From positions 1-33,393 of IMG/VR virus record IMGVR_UViG_3300019458_000072: a stretch of 33,393 nucleotides of DNA; one strand, written 5' to 3'. This DNA is from a virus. Both the position numbers and the translations under genes were made by a program. This document shows positions 6,547-15,141 of the stretch, in pieces (within the stretch, counting starts at the first letter, position 1; each line of letters starts with the position of its first letter). Below the pieces are notes generated by a model. That model saw only the letters and a list, made by a program, of their open reading frames with translations, did not search any database and had not been told where the DNA came from.

Positions 6547-8505
6547 GTGGCTGGTCAGAATCTCGTAGTACGGATGACGCTGCTTCAGAACGTCTCGAAG
6601 GAGCTTGCACGCTTATCGAAAGACTTCTTTAGGTTTCGTGATCGTGTTGCAACATCTCATAGAGTTCTCAACAACATCTTCTTCGTCACCTTCAGGCGGC
6701 TTGCGCGAATCAGGACTGCGATCTTTCTTGTCATCACCGCTCTTGCGATACGTCCAGTCATCAACTTCTTCCAACGTATCATTGAGGATTCCACCACTGC
6801 TTCAAACGCGATGGCAAAACTCGATGAAAAGTGGCTCATCTTCAGAAGGACCGTGGCTACAGCATTCCTTCCGATCTTTCTCAAGCTCAAGGATGAGTTT
6901 CACAAGTTTCAACTTGATCTCATTCTGTTCGCCACAAAGCATCCGACATTCTTCAGTGGCGTCATTTTTGCTGCTGGGGTCTTTCTGGAGGTTATTCAAG
7001 CGATTGGCAAAAGCTTTGTTGTAATGGCGGAGAACTTCAAGGATACTTTGCTGTTGATTCGCGAGGGACTTTATTCTCTGTTTACGGTTGGGCTTGGTGA
7101 ATTGTCCCTTAGGATTTCAGAAGCGCTCGTTCCAGAGAAAGAAATCGATCGTCGCCTTATCGACATGCGTGAAAGATTCAAGCTCTTCTGGCTGAGTGTT
7201 CAGCAAATTTTTGGTTTTGGAGCTGGTAAAGCTGCTGCTGGAATTGGTGTTGGTCCTGGTGGTCGTCGTACACCGTGGGTACAACAAGGAGGTGGGCTAT
7301 CTACTTTATTCCAACAAATGTTGCGTTCTTTCACTGGTTTTGATCCGCTGGATGCGGAATATCAACGGCGTTTTAATACGATGCTCGGAAAGTTTTCCGA
7401 TGATCTCTTCTATAAACTGGTGGAGGCGCTGGACAAAGAATTTGCTGAAAAAAGACAACTTCGAGACCTTATGGAGAACTTTGTACGTGCTGATATCTCC
7501 AGCGGATTCAGACAAGCTATTAATACACTTGATCGTGATAAGGACTTTGTTGCTGGAGCTAAAGACCTCTTTTCTGAAGCTGGACCTTTGCGGCGCGTAT
7601 TTCGGTTCGCTCCTCATGGAGATGTGATAGCAGATTGGGTACAGAAGATGACTGAAAGTTTGGGGCGGACACTTCAAGCTTGGGGACAAGGGAGTGTTGG
7701 GATTCTCAAAGATCTTACAGAAAAAGGACCGCTCAAAGAGGTTCGTGATTTTTGGACTGGGGAAGCGTTGACAAAACGTCCTGGAGAACTCGCTGATACG
7801 GTTAAGAAAACTCTGGGTGATCCCGAGGTTGTATCTGCTTTCACAGAACTTGCGGAGCGTGTCAAAAATGCAAAAAACGCCTATGAGTTAACTGGCAAGG
7901 AGCTTGCCTTTGCCTTCACCTTGGGGCTGAAGGAGGGCCTTGAGAAGGACTTCAAGACTCTCTACCAAGCTGTTTTTGATATGGCGCAGCAGATTCGGCA
8001 AAGTATGGAAAGTGCTGTCTCTGACACTCTTGTTTTGGCCATGCGAGGGCAACTTTCTAAGGTTCGTGATGTCTTTGTTTCCTTTCTTGAGTCGATTCAG
8101 AAGGCTCTTGCTGATTTTGTAGCGCAGCGTCTCGTTCAAGAAACAGTTGTTCGTGCGCTGAATTGGGCGATTAATGCTATTTTAGGGCAAGTTGGACCTA
8201 AAACAAAAGCACCAGCCCCCCCAGCCGCGCAGCACGGTGGGCTTGTTACTCGCCGTACTTTGATGACGGTAGGTGAAGCAGGACCAGAGGCGATCATTCC
8301 TCTCAACCGTTCTGCGCCAGGACTTCGTGGAAATTCTGGCCTTGGTACAACTGTGAATGTTACCTTCGCTCCGCAGGTTATTGATGGTCCGTCGTTTGGA
8401 GCCTGGCTTATTCGTGAGAAGCAAACAATCAAACGGCTTCTCATCTCAGCCGCCACGGGAGAAGATGTCTCTATTCGAAAGGCATTTCGGATTGCCGGAA
8501 GGTAG
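6547..8505 (+). CDS. Tape measure protein
   Basis: A 652-residue protein from GTG 6547, with GAGGT about 8 nt upstream. It is mostly helical, with hydrophobic segments near 58-75 and 131-153, and ends with the characteristic tape measure tail LVTRRTLMTVGEAGPEAIIPLNR. It follows the chaperone pair as in all siphoviruses. At about 1.5 angstrom per residue it predicts a tail near 100 nm, which is a family rule and not a measurement. Hydrophobic parts could insert in the host membrane during DNA delivery. Confidence 0.85.
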   Translation: MAGQNLVVRMTLLQNVSKELARLSKDFFRFRDRVATSHRVLNNIFFVTFRRLARIRTAIFLVITALAIRPVINFFQRIIEDSTTASNAMAKLDEKWLIFRRTVATAFLPIFLKLKDEFHKFQLDLILFATKHPTFFSGVIFAAGVFLEVIQAIGKSFVVMAENFKDTLLLIREGLYSLFTVGLGELSLRISEALVPEKEIDRRLIDMRERFKLFWLSVQQIFGFGAGKAAAGIGVGPGGRRTPWVQQGGGLSTLFQQMLRSFTGFDPLDAEYQRRFNTMLGKFSDDLFYKLVEALDKEFAEKRQLRDLMENFVRADISSGFRQAINTLDRDKDFVAGAKDLFSEAGPLRRVFRFAPHGDVIADWVQKMTESLGRTLQAWGQGSVGILKDLTEKGPLKEVRDFWTGEALTKRPGELADTVKKTLGDPEVVSAFTELAERVKNAKNAYELTGKELAFAFTLGLKEGLEKDFKTLYQAVFDMAQQIRQSMESAVSDTLVLAMRGQLSKVRDVFVSFLESIQKALADFVAQRLVQETVVRALNWAINAILGQVGPKTKAPAPPAAQHGGLVTRRTLMTVGEAGPEAIIPLNRSAPGLRGNSGLGTTVNVTFAPQVIDGPSFGAWLIREKQTIKRLLISAATGEDVSIRKAFRIAGR

Positions 8506-8508
8506 TTC

Positions 8509-9201
8509 TTGGCTCAAGCATGGACTCTGACACCGGAGTTTGAATGGGTCGAGGAAGCGACTTGGAAGACGCAACAGACTCCATTTCTCCTCGGCTATGT
8601 TCAAACCCGTGCCTATTGGCCTCGTCCGAAACGCATTTTTCGTCTGCGCTGGGAAGCAGCTCTCGACGTGGATATCTGGTATGCGCGGAGCTTTTTCAGG
8701 GATTTGAAAGGTCCTGCCGGTTCTTTCGATTACACGCCTGTGGATCCGATCGCCACGCCGCATCGTGCCGGCGATGGGGTGGATGGTCCAAATCAGATAT
8801 CCGCTTCTTACCCCGGTAGAACCTACTACTTTGCAATTTCTTGGCAGACTGCTCTCGGGGAGACGACGCTCTCTCCTGAATCAAGCTTCGTCATTTCGGC
8901 TGGAAAACGTGCACAGATCACCGTACCTGTCTTCTGGTATAGGACGATTACTGGTGCCAGAGTCTACGTAGGAACGGTATCAGGAAGTCTCACGCTTCAA
9001 GCGACGGTGACATCCAGCAATGGCATTTGGACGGAGCCAGATACTGGTGGAGCGAATGGTCTCATTTCTGGGGCTTCTCCGCCATCTACAAACACAGCGA
9101 AGGAAACCGTCACGGTGCATCTCATGGACGATATGATGCCAATTCCGAAAACTACTCCGGTCTCCTACTCGATGGATCTTTCTTTTGAAGAGTTGTTCTG
9201 A
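8509..9201 (+). CDS. Distal tail protein / gpM-like minor tail protein
   Basis: A 230-residue protein from TTG 8509, with GGAAGG upstream; no ATG is available in a suitable place. The early stretch RIFRLRWEAALDVDIWYARS then FFRDLKGPAGSFDYTPVDP follows the pattern of distal tail and lambda gpM-like proteins (a long strand, then a helix, then GP..F.y.p). The middle, about 95-200, looks like an inserted Ig/FN3-like repeat (TYYFAISWQTALGETTLSPE). The C-terminal VSYSMDLSFEELF is the usual closing strand. It sits right after the tape measure, as expected for the tail hub. Confidence 0.7.
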   Translation: MAQAWTLTPEFEWVEEATWKTQQTPFLLGYVQTRAYWPRPKRIFRLRWEAALDVDIWYARSFFRDLKGPAGSFDYTPVDPIATPHRAGDGVDGPNQISASYPGRTYYFAISWQTALGETTLSPESSFVISAGKRAQITVPVFWYRTITGARVYVGTVSGSLTLQATVTSSNGIWTEPDTGGANGLISGASPPSTNTAKETVTVHLMDDMMPIPKTTPVSYSMDLSFEELF

Positions 9202-9235
9202 GAGGTCTGTAGCTAATTCCACTCTGCAACTTGTT

Positions 9236-9264
9236 GTTCCTCATACGTAGATGTGGATTGAAAC
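9236..9264 (+). repeat. CRISPR-repeat-like element, copy 3 (hairpin degenerate)
   Basis: A 29-nt element starting GTTCCTC and ending ATGTGGATTGAAAC, the same length as copy 1. The last 13 nt are identical to copies 1 and 2, but the central stem has decayed to a weak ATACGTA-type dyad. It ends exactly at the TTG start of the next gene. No family promoter core precedes it; the upstream 14 nt ATTCCACTCTGCAA recur in other gaps. Confidence 0.55.
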
Positions 9265-10743
9265 TTGAGAACTCTGGCTTCTGAGATACTTGCCGCTGCT
9301 GATGCGATGCACCAAAAGGGGCGTTGGGCGCATTTGTTTGATATTGTGGTGGATGCCTCCACGACTCTCTACCTTTCGGATTACCCTATCTCGCTTACCT
9401 ATTCGAATCAAACATACACGCCTTACCCGATCTTTATGGGTGAAATCGCACAAACGGTGAAGCCGGAAATGAAGACCCTTCAGATCCAGGTGGCAAATAT
9501 CGATAGAACCATCGCGACTTATCTTGAAGCAGGGAAGGTTCTCGGAAAGAACGTAACCATTACCTGGATCTTCGTGCGTGAGTTGGATGACACTGTGGTT
9601 CAGGCTTTTGGAGAAGTTTACCAGGTTCTCGGTGCCGAGTTATCTGATGATGATGCAACATGGACTTTCGAGGTAGGAAAATTCAACCTCTTCAGGATCC
9701 AGCTTCCAAGGAATCGTTGGATCGATCTTCGCTGTGAGTGGGTCTATAAGCACGCTGGTACTTGTGATTACGGTCGTGATGATTTCGAGGCACTTTCACA
9801 GATCGATTTGAAGCAGGGTGGGGATGGAAACAAGAAAGTTCAAGGATGGCGGGCTCTTAATATGGCACAGGTAGTGAAGGCGGACATCAACATCACTACA
9901 GCAAGCCATCTTACTCTCAGGATTCTTGATACTGTTGATGCTCGCTGGAGTTCATCGCAGAAAGATGGTCCCTTTGTCTATAGGAAGCTTCCTTTATCTG
10001 ATTCAGCAAATGTTTCCGGCGACTTTGATCTGGAAGTGAAATGTGCTGGCAATCCGAATGAACCCGGTGAAGCAGAAGGAATTCTCATCACAACGGATTC
10101 AAGTTCACCTACAAACTGGCTCTATTTGTGTCGGAAGTATTTGCCATTCGCTCAAGCTCCGTGGGTTCTTGCGATGGTGCCGACTAAAAGAAGATCCCGG
10201 CGTCTGTGGAGAACACGCGAAGTTTTCAGCATACAGCCGATGGTGATGCGTCGTCGTCAACGACGGGTTGAGTCTTCGATGTATTCTGCTCATCGCCAGT
10301 CTCTTCTTCTCGCCCCGAAAGAAGATCTTCATGTTGTTGTTTTTTCCAATGCCTCAAATATCGAGACACAAATTGCGGCAGTTCGATCTTCTAATTTCTA
10401 CTTGCGAATTACTAAGATAGGAACGAATTATCGTTTCTACCATCGGGCAAACGAATCAGACGGTTGGAGTGACCTCGTGACGATTGCAAGACCTGAGCTG
10501 AGTGGAGTGGATCTCAGAATTGGTTTCGCTGCTGAGACAGATACGGCACCTCGGGCAAGTGATCTTGTTGCGCGAGCGGATTATTTCCGAATGACTTCTG
10601 GTGGGTATCTCACTTGTGATCGAACGATTGCTGCCTGCAAGATACGTGAGAACTTCAGACGCATCGGTGCTGCACCTGGGATCATTCACGGGCCTCTGAT
10701 TTTTTTCTGGCTTCTATTCATGTTTCTTGGTTTTGTCCAATGA
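9265..10743 (+). CDS. gpL-like minor tail protein with inserted domain
   Basis: A 492-residue protein from TTG 9265. The N-terminal half (YSNQTYTPYPIFMGEI, then a strand with KTLQIQVANID) resembles lambda gpL and DUF2163-like hub proteins. Cysteines are few and paired as in gpL: C157 (RCEW), C167 (TCDY), C451 (TCDR) and C458 (ACK), which could bind the Fe-S cluster known for lambda gpL. Between the second and third lies about 280 residues with a jelly-roll or LamG-like look (GDFDLEVKCAG, FYLRITKIGTNYRFYHR, GVDLRIGFAAETD). The C-terminus is strongly hydrophobic (LIFFWLLFMFLGF). The start has no Shine-Dalgarno, only the repeat end. The stop overlaps the next start. Confidence 0.75.
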   Translation: MRTLASEILAAADAMHQKGRWAHLFDIVVDASTTLYLSDYPISLTYSNQTYTPYPIFMGEIAQTVKPEMKTLQIQVANIDRTIATYLEAGKVLGKNVTITWIFVRELDDTVVQAFGEVYQVLGAELSDDDATWTFEVGKFNLFRIQLPRNRWIDLRCEWVYKHAGTCDYGRDDFEALSQIDLKQGGDGNKKVQGWRALNMAQVVKADINITTASHLTLRILDTVDARWSSSQKDGPFVYRKLPLSDSANVSGDFDLEVKCAGNPNEPGEAEGILITTDSSSPTNWLYLCRKYLPFAQAPWVLAMVPTKRRSRRLWRTREVFSIQPMVMRRRQRRVESSMYSAHRQSLLLAPKEDLHVVVFSNASNIETQIAAVRSSNFYLRITKIGTNYRFYHRANESDGWSDLVTIARPELSGVDLRIGFAAETDTAPRASDLVARADYFRMTSGGYLTCDRTIAACKIRENFRRIGAAPGIIHGPLIFFWLLFMFLGFVQ

Positions 10744-11189
10744 AGGTTCAAATTCCAGTTTCCCAGAAGAGCGTTTCGGATGTGGCACATGCGCTTCTTG
10801 GGATTCCTTACAAGCATCTCGGAAGGAAAATTGAAACCGGTCTTGACTGTTTCGGGCTCGTAGCTGAATTCTACAGGCGGATTGGAGCACCTATCGATGA
10901 TGTTCTTCTCAATCTTGCTTATGTGCATGACTGGTTTGTTCGTGATGATCTCTTCCAACGCTACGTTCCGAAGATCTTCCGCCGTATTGGGGATCTCAAC
11001 AAGCTTAGACTGGCTGATGTAGTGACGATGCAGGTGGAGGCACACGTTGCGAATCATCTTGCAATCTTCATTGGCGATGGATTTCTGCTAAACACCTCCG
11101 AGCGTGTTGGCGTACATCGTCTGCGATTGTTTGTGGTTTGGCAGAAGATTGCCAGCGCCTATCGACATGAAGAGGTAGTGGTAACATGA
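10740..11189 (+). CDS. NlpC/P60-type tail protein (gpK-like)
   Basis: A 149-residue protein with an NlpC/P60 layout: catalytic C37 in GLDCFGLVAEFYRR and H106 in ANHLAIFIGDGFLLNTSE. Such domains cleave peptidoglycan stem peptides, and in siphovirus tail tips they help local wall opening during entry. The N-terminal JAB domain of lambda gpK is missing, giving a single-domain form. ATGA overlap with gpL and GTAACATGA coupling to the tip gene place it in a continuous tail operon. Confidence 0.8.
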   Translation: MKVQIPVSQKSVSDVAHALLGIPYKHLGRKIETGLDCFGLVAEFYRRIGAPIDDVLLNLAYVHDWFVRDDLFQRYVPKIFRRIGDLNKLRLADVVTMQVEAHVANHLAIFIGDGFLLNTSERVGVHRLRLFVVWQKIASAYRHEEVVVT

Positions 11190-14100
11190 TTCTCGTCAGA
11201 GAATGCTACGATCCACTTCTTGGGGATGATATTCGATACCTTGAACCTTCTGAATGGGTGGGAAGAAACGTCATTGATCTTGTGCCAGAACGAGTACGTG
11301 AATCTGAGATTACACTGCAAGCAGTTAGAAATGGAGTGGACCTTACTGATTCCACAATTCTCTCAACACTGATTGAAGATAAAGACAAGATTATCCTGAG
11401 AGTGATACCTGCCGTTGGTCTTGCTCCGCTTACAGGAATCTCTGCATTTTTGTTATCGGCTTGGACTGTTGGCGCTGTTGTTGCTGTTGGCTATGCTCTA
11501 CAGCATCTCATCAACTTGCTTCTTGGTTCTCCTCGAAAACCACGTTCGGATAAAGAATCGGCTTCTTATGATTTCAACACTCCCCAGAATACAACAGCCA
11601 ATGGAACACCGATTTCTGTTGCCTATGGTGAGGTACGCATTGCTGGGCACATTCTCCAAGCCAAAACAACCACCTCCGGATTAAAAGCATTCGAGAAATT
11701 TGAATTGACTGTTTCGTTGCTTATTGGTCTCGGAGAAGGTGGTGATGCTGGGTATGAACGTATTTGTGGAGAGACAGCAGATACAGTAGCGGATGTGACG
11801 CCATCTGATTCTTCTGGTTTGGAAATCAATGGAAATCTCGCCTCAACTTACAGGGGAATAACTTTTGCTGTGCGTATGGGGACAAAGAATCAAGGAATTC
11901 TTCCTGACTTTGAACGACTCGTTCTTCAAGTAAACACATTAGATAGCGTTCTTAAATATGCTTCCCCTGTAACGGTAACAACAGATAATGCAGTAGATAG
12001 TGTAGAGATAAAAGTCAAATTCCCTTTTGGCTTGTATGCTACACGTGGACTGGCTCCACCATCACGATTGGATCTTCAGCCAATGGCAGATTGGGAGCAC
12101 GACTATTTAATTGTATCGTTTAAGATACGCTGGAGACCATTTGGAGAAACTATATGGCGAGATGAGAGAGAGATAATAATTACTGGTACTCGAAAAGAAC
12201 CATTTACTGTTGCACGTAGTTTTACTGGTCTTCATCAAACACGTGTTCAAATACAAGTAGAACGACGCTTCGTTGATGAGCCTTGGCTTTATCCGCTTTT
12301 TCGGCTCTTAAAACCTCCTCCTTCACAATTAGATTTCTTTCATGAGATGCGTCTCATTGAAGTTGCTGAAATTGTAAATGATGAGATTGCCTATGTTGGA
12401 AAAGCGCTTGCATCAGTAAAGGCTGTTGCGACGGAGCAACTTCATGGATCACAGCCGAATGCGACTTTTCTCGTTCGTGGCTTAAAGATGCGTGTGTATA
12501 CAACGCCAACAAACTATACAACGCGATGGACCAGAAATCCCTCCTGGATTCTTCTCGATTTGTTGACGAATGTGCGCTATGGGCTTGGTGATCAAGTGAA
12601 GCACGCAGATTGTCAGATTCAGGACTTCATCGACTTCGCTGCTTACTGTAATGTAGTGGTTTCGGATGGAAGAGGTGGTTCTGAACCGCGTTGTCTATTT
12701 GATGGTGTTATAGATGAACGTCGGGATGCTTGGGAATGGATTCATGAAGTTGCCATGACCTGCCAAGCAATCCTGTTCATTTCCAGCGGTAAGTATAGAG
12801 TCAAAGCTGATGCTGCGTCTTCGCCTGTGATGATGTTCACTCCAGGGAACATGATTAATTTTTCCATGGGTTACACGCAGCCGAACGATCGTGTAAATTA
12901 CATGGAAATCACCTACTGGGACAGAGATCTCGACTTCAGGCGTGAGATCGTCGTCGAGGTAGATCCAGAGGTGCAGGAACTTGATGAATATGTAAAAGAA
13001 TCGATTGAGCTTGTTGGGGTGACACGCAGAAGCCAGGCTCATAGGATTGCTACCTACAGAATCAATTCGAACAAGCTTCTCACACGTTACTTCACTTGGA
13101 TGACGGAAGTTGCTGCTGTTCGATGTGAACCAGGAGATGTGGTGGAGGTAGCGCATGATTCTGTCGGTTGGGGAGTTGCGTGTGGACGGATAGAGTCAGC
13201 TACCGCCACAACCATTACGCTTGATCGCGAAGCAGTCTTGGAATCGGGGAAAAATTACGTAGTGCGTGTATGGCAGTCAGATGGAACTTTTGAAACAAGA
13301 ATAGTTCTCTCTTCAGCAGGAACACACAGAACGCTTGATCTCGGGACTTCCTGGACCTTGATTCCGTCCAAATACCAGCCCTATTCCGTTGGTGAAGTCG
13401 CGACCGTGGTGCGACAGGTAAAGGTTGTGGATATGACAATCAAACCTGAGATGCGTGTCGAGATTTCAGGGACGGAGTACAACGCACTCGTCTATTCGGA
13501 TACGATCATCACCCTTCCAGCAAACCCGACGAATCTTGGCTTCGATGTGAATGAGATCCCGCCAGATGTGACAGATCTCAGGGTGGATCAGAGAGATGAG
13601 CTTCTACCGGATGGTGGAGTGGTTCTTTCAGTCGATGTCAGCTTCACTCCTCCCTCCTCTTATGTGTATGCTGGGGCGTCTATATGGTGGCGTTTAGCTG
13701 CGAATAGTACTACGAATGTTGAATGGCCGGCAGTCCCAGCAATATCGAATTTGAAAGGGAATTTCGCCACTATCCGTGGGTATTTCGCTGTTGGCGACAC
13801 CATCGCGGTGGCAGTAACGGCAGAGAACGTATTCGGAGCGAGAAAAGATCCATTCGATGCACCGATGGTACGAATCACGCTGGTCACTCCAACCTTTGCA
13901 CCTGGAGATGTTCAGAACTTCTCGGTAAACAGGAATGGTGATCTTCTGCGCTTTTCCTGGGATGCTGTATCGTCACCTGGCATCCTCGGGTATGAAATTC
14001 GTCAATCAGGAGCTTCTGTTGATTGGGAAGGTGGGACCATTTTTGAGATGGATATCCCTGGTACCTCTTATGAAACAAACGCTTACTTCGCACAGAAAGT

Positions 14101-15091
14101 GTCTTATACGACGACCTTTCTCATCAAGGCGAAGAATCGCCTCGGAAGGTATTCTTCAAACGCCACCGTTACTACTTTCATCATCGACCCGCGTGTGGAT
14201 CATAATGTCATCGAATCGAGAAACTACAGGGATCTTGATTGGCCCTTAGGGAAGAGAACAAGTCTGGAACTCGGAGTAGGCAGCGCTGGAGATCGGAACC
14301 TGGAGATAGTCGAGCGCATGATGCTCGGGTATGCGCGCTGGAAACCAGTTGCTTCCATCTTTGGTGAAGATCGAGCTGGGCCGACGTTGCTTCCCGTATT
14401 CACAAATCAACCTGCTATTGCTACCAGAAGAAAGCGTATAAAGCGATGGAGTTGGAGAAGACGAGATCTCGCGGTTGCTGCTTTTCATCGACCTCTCGAA
14501 GCCTACTACCGCTCTCCGGAGATAGATCTTGGCGTTTCAATTCGCAGCATTACGGCAGGTCTCGTTCAGGCTTCACAGGTGGATCCTGGACTTGACTGGA
14601 GTACTGCGAGTTTTTCCTGGGACTCTCAAAGCGCTCAAAACCGAACTTGGGCTGGAATCATAGGTGAGAAGCATCTCACAGCGATTCCGGAATGGCGCTT
14701 TGGGGCAGTATCGCCTTTGACGAATCAGTTCAAGACTTTGACTCCAACAGATGCCACCTATCGATACGCTCAGTTTCAAGCGCGTCTTGTTCTGGACGAT
14801 CCTGCCTTCGATGGCTCTCTGGAGGAGTTCAATGTTACAATCGATGTTCCTGATACCATCGATCATGGGACCGGAACAACGGATAGCTCTGGAATACTAA
14901 ATGTTACCTATAATAAGACCTTCTATCAGCTTTCCTCAATCGCGAAAGAGATCACGATAAAGAATGGAGCGACAGGGGAATACATCACAGTTTCGCTTGA
15001 AACCCTGACAAGCTTCCGAGTGACTGTGAAGAATTCCAGCAATAACCCTGTATCCGGGCGCAACATCGAATGGATAGCAAAGGGATACTGA
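11186..15091 (+). CDS. Tail tip protein J with N-terminal gpI-like region
   Basis: A 1301-residue protein. Residues 1-75 look like a beta-grasp segment, followed by a hydrophobic span at about 78-113 (GLAPLTGISAFLL...), as in lambda gpI. A J-like body follows: PQNTTANGTPISVAYGEVRIAGHILQ, then hub domains (WILLDLLTNVRYGLGDQV, the RYG motif region), then two FN3-like domains (PPDVTDLRVDQ... and PGDVQNFSVNRNGD...) and a beta-rich end. J proteins contact the receptor and close the tail tip. Fusing I and J in one chain is less common than separate genes. DNA from about 11430 to 12420 is more AT-rich than its surroundings. Confidence 0.85.
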   Translation: MILVRECYDPLLGDDIRYLEPSEWVGRNVIDLVPERVRESEITLQAVRNGVDLTDSTILSTLIEDKDKIILRVIPAVGLAPLTGISAFLLSAWTVGAVVAVGYALQHLINLLLGSPRKPRSDKESASYDFNTPQNTTANGTPISVAYGEVRIAGHILQAKTTTSGLKAFEKFELTVSLLIGLGEGGDAGYERICGETADTVADVTPSDSSGLEINGNLASTYRGITFAVRMGTKNQGILPDFERLVLQVNTLDSVLKYASPVTVTTDNAVDSVEIKVKFPFGLYATRGLAPPSRLDLQPMADWEHDYLIVSFKIRWRPFGETIWRDEREIIITGTRKEPFTVARSFTGLHQTRVQIQVERRFVDEPWLYPLFRLLKPPPSQLDFFHEMRLIEVAEIVNDEIAYVGKALASVKAVATEQLHGSQPNATFLVRGLKMRVYTTPTNYTTRWTRNPSWILLDLLTNVRYGLGDQVKHADCQIQDFIDFAAYCNVVVSDGRGGSEPRCLFDGVIDERRDAWEWIHEVAMTCQAILFISSGKYRVKADAASSPVMMFTPGNMINFSMGYTQPNDRVNYMEITYWDRDLDFRREIVVEVDPEVQELDEYVKESIELVGVTRRSQAHRIATYRINSNKLLTRYFTWMTEVAAVRCEPGDVVEVAHDSVGWGVACGRIESATATTITLDREAVLESGKNYVVRVWQSDGTFETRIVLSSAGTHRTLDLGTSWTLIPSKYQPYSVGEVATVVRQVKVVDMTIKPEMRVEISGTEYNALVYSDTIITLPANPTNLGFDVNEIPPDVTDLRVDQRDELLPDGGVVLSVDVSFTPPSSYVYAGASIWWRLAANSTTNVEWPAVPAISNLKGNFATIRGYFAVGDTIAVAVTAENVFGARKDPFDAPMVRITLVTPTFAPGDVQNFSVNRNGDLLRFSWDAVSSPGILGYEIRQSGASVDWEGGTIFEMDIPGTSYETNAYFAQKVSYTTTFLIKAKNRLGRYSSNATVTTFIIDPRVDHNVIESRNYRDLDWPLGKRTSLELGVGSAGDRNLEIVERMMLGYARWKPVASIFGEDRAGPTLLPVFTNQPAIATRRKRIKRWSWRRRDLAVAAFHRPLEAYYRSPEIDLGVSIRSITAGLVQASQVDPGLDWSTASFSWDSQSAQNRTWAGIIGEKHLTAIPEWRFGAVSPLTNQFKTLTPTDATYRYAQFQARLVLDDPAFDGSLEEFNVTIDVPDTIDHGTGTTDSSGILNVTYNKTFYQLSSIAKEITIKNGATGEYITVSLETLTSFRVTVKNSSNNPVSGRNIEWIAKGY

Positions 15092-15141
15092 CGAATAAAA
15101 GGTTCACGATGAATTGCAGACTGGAATTCGAGAGGTAAGCC

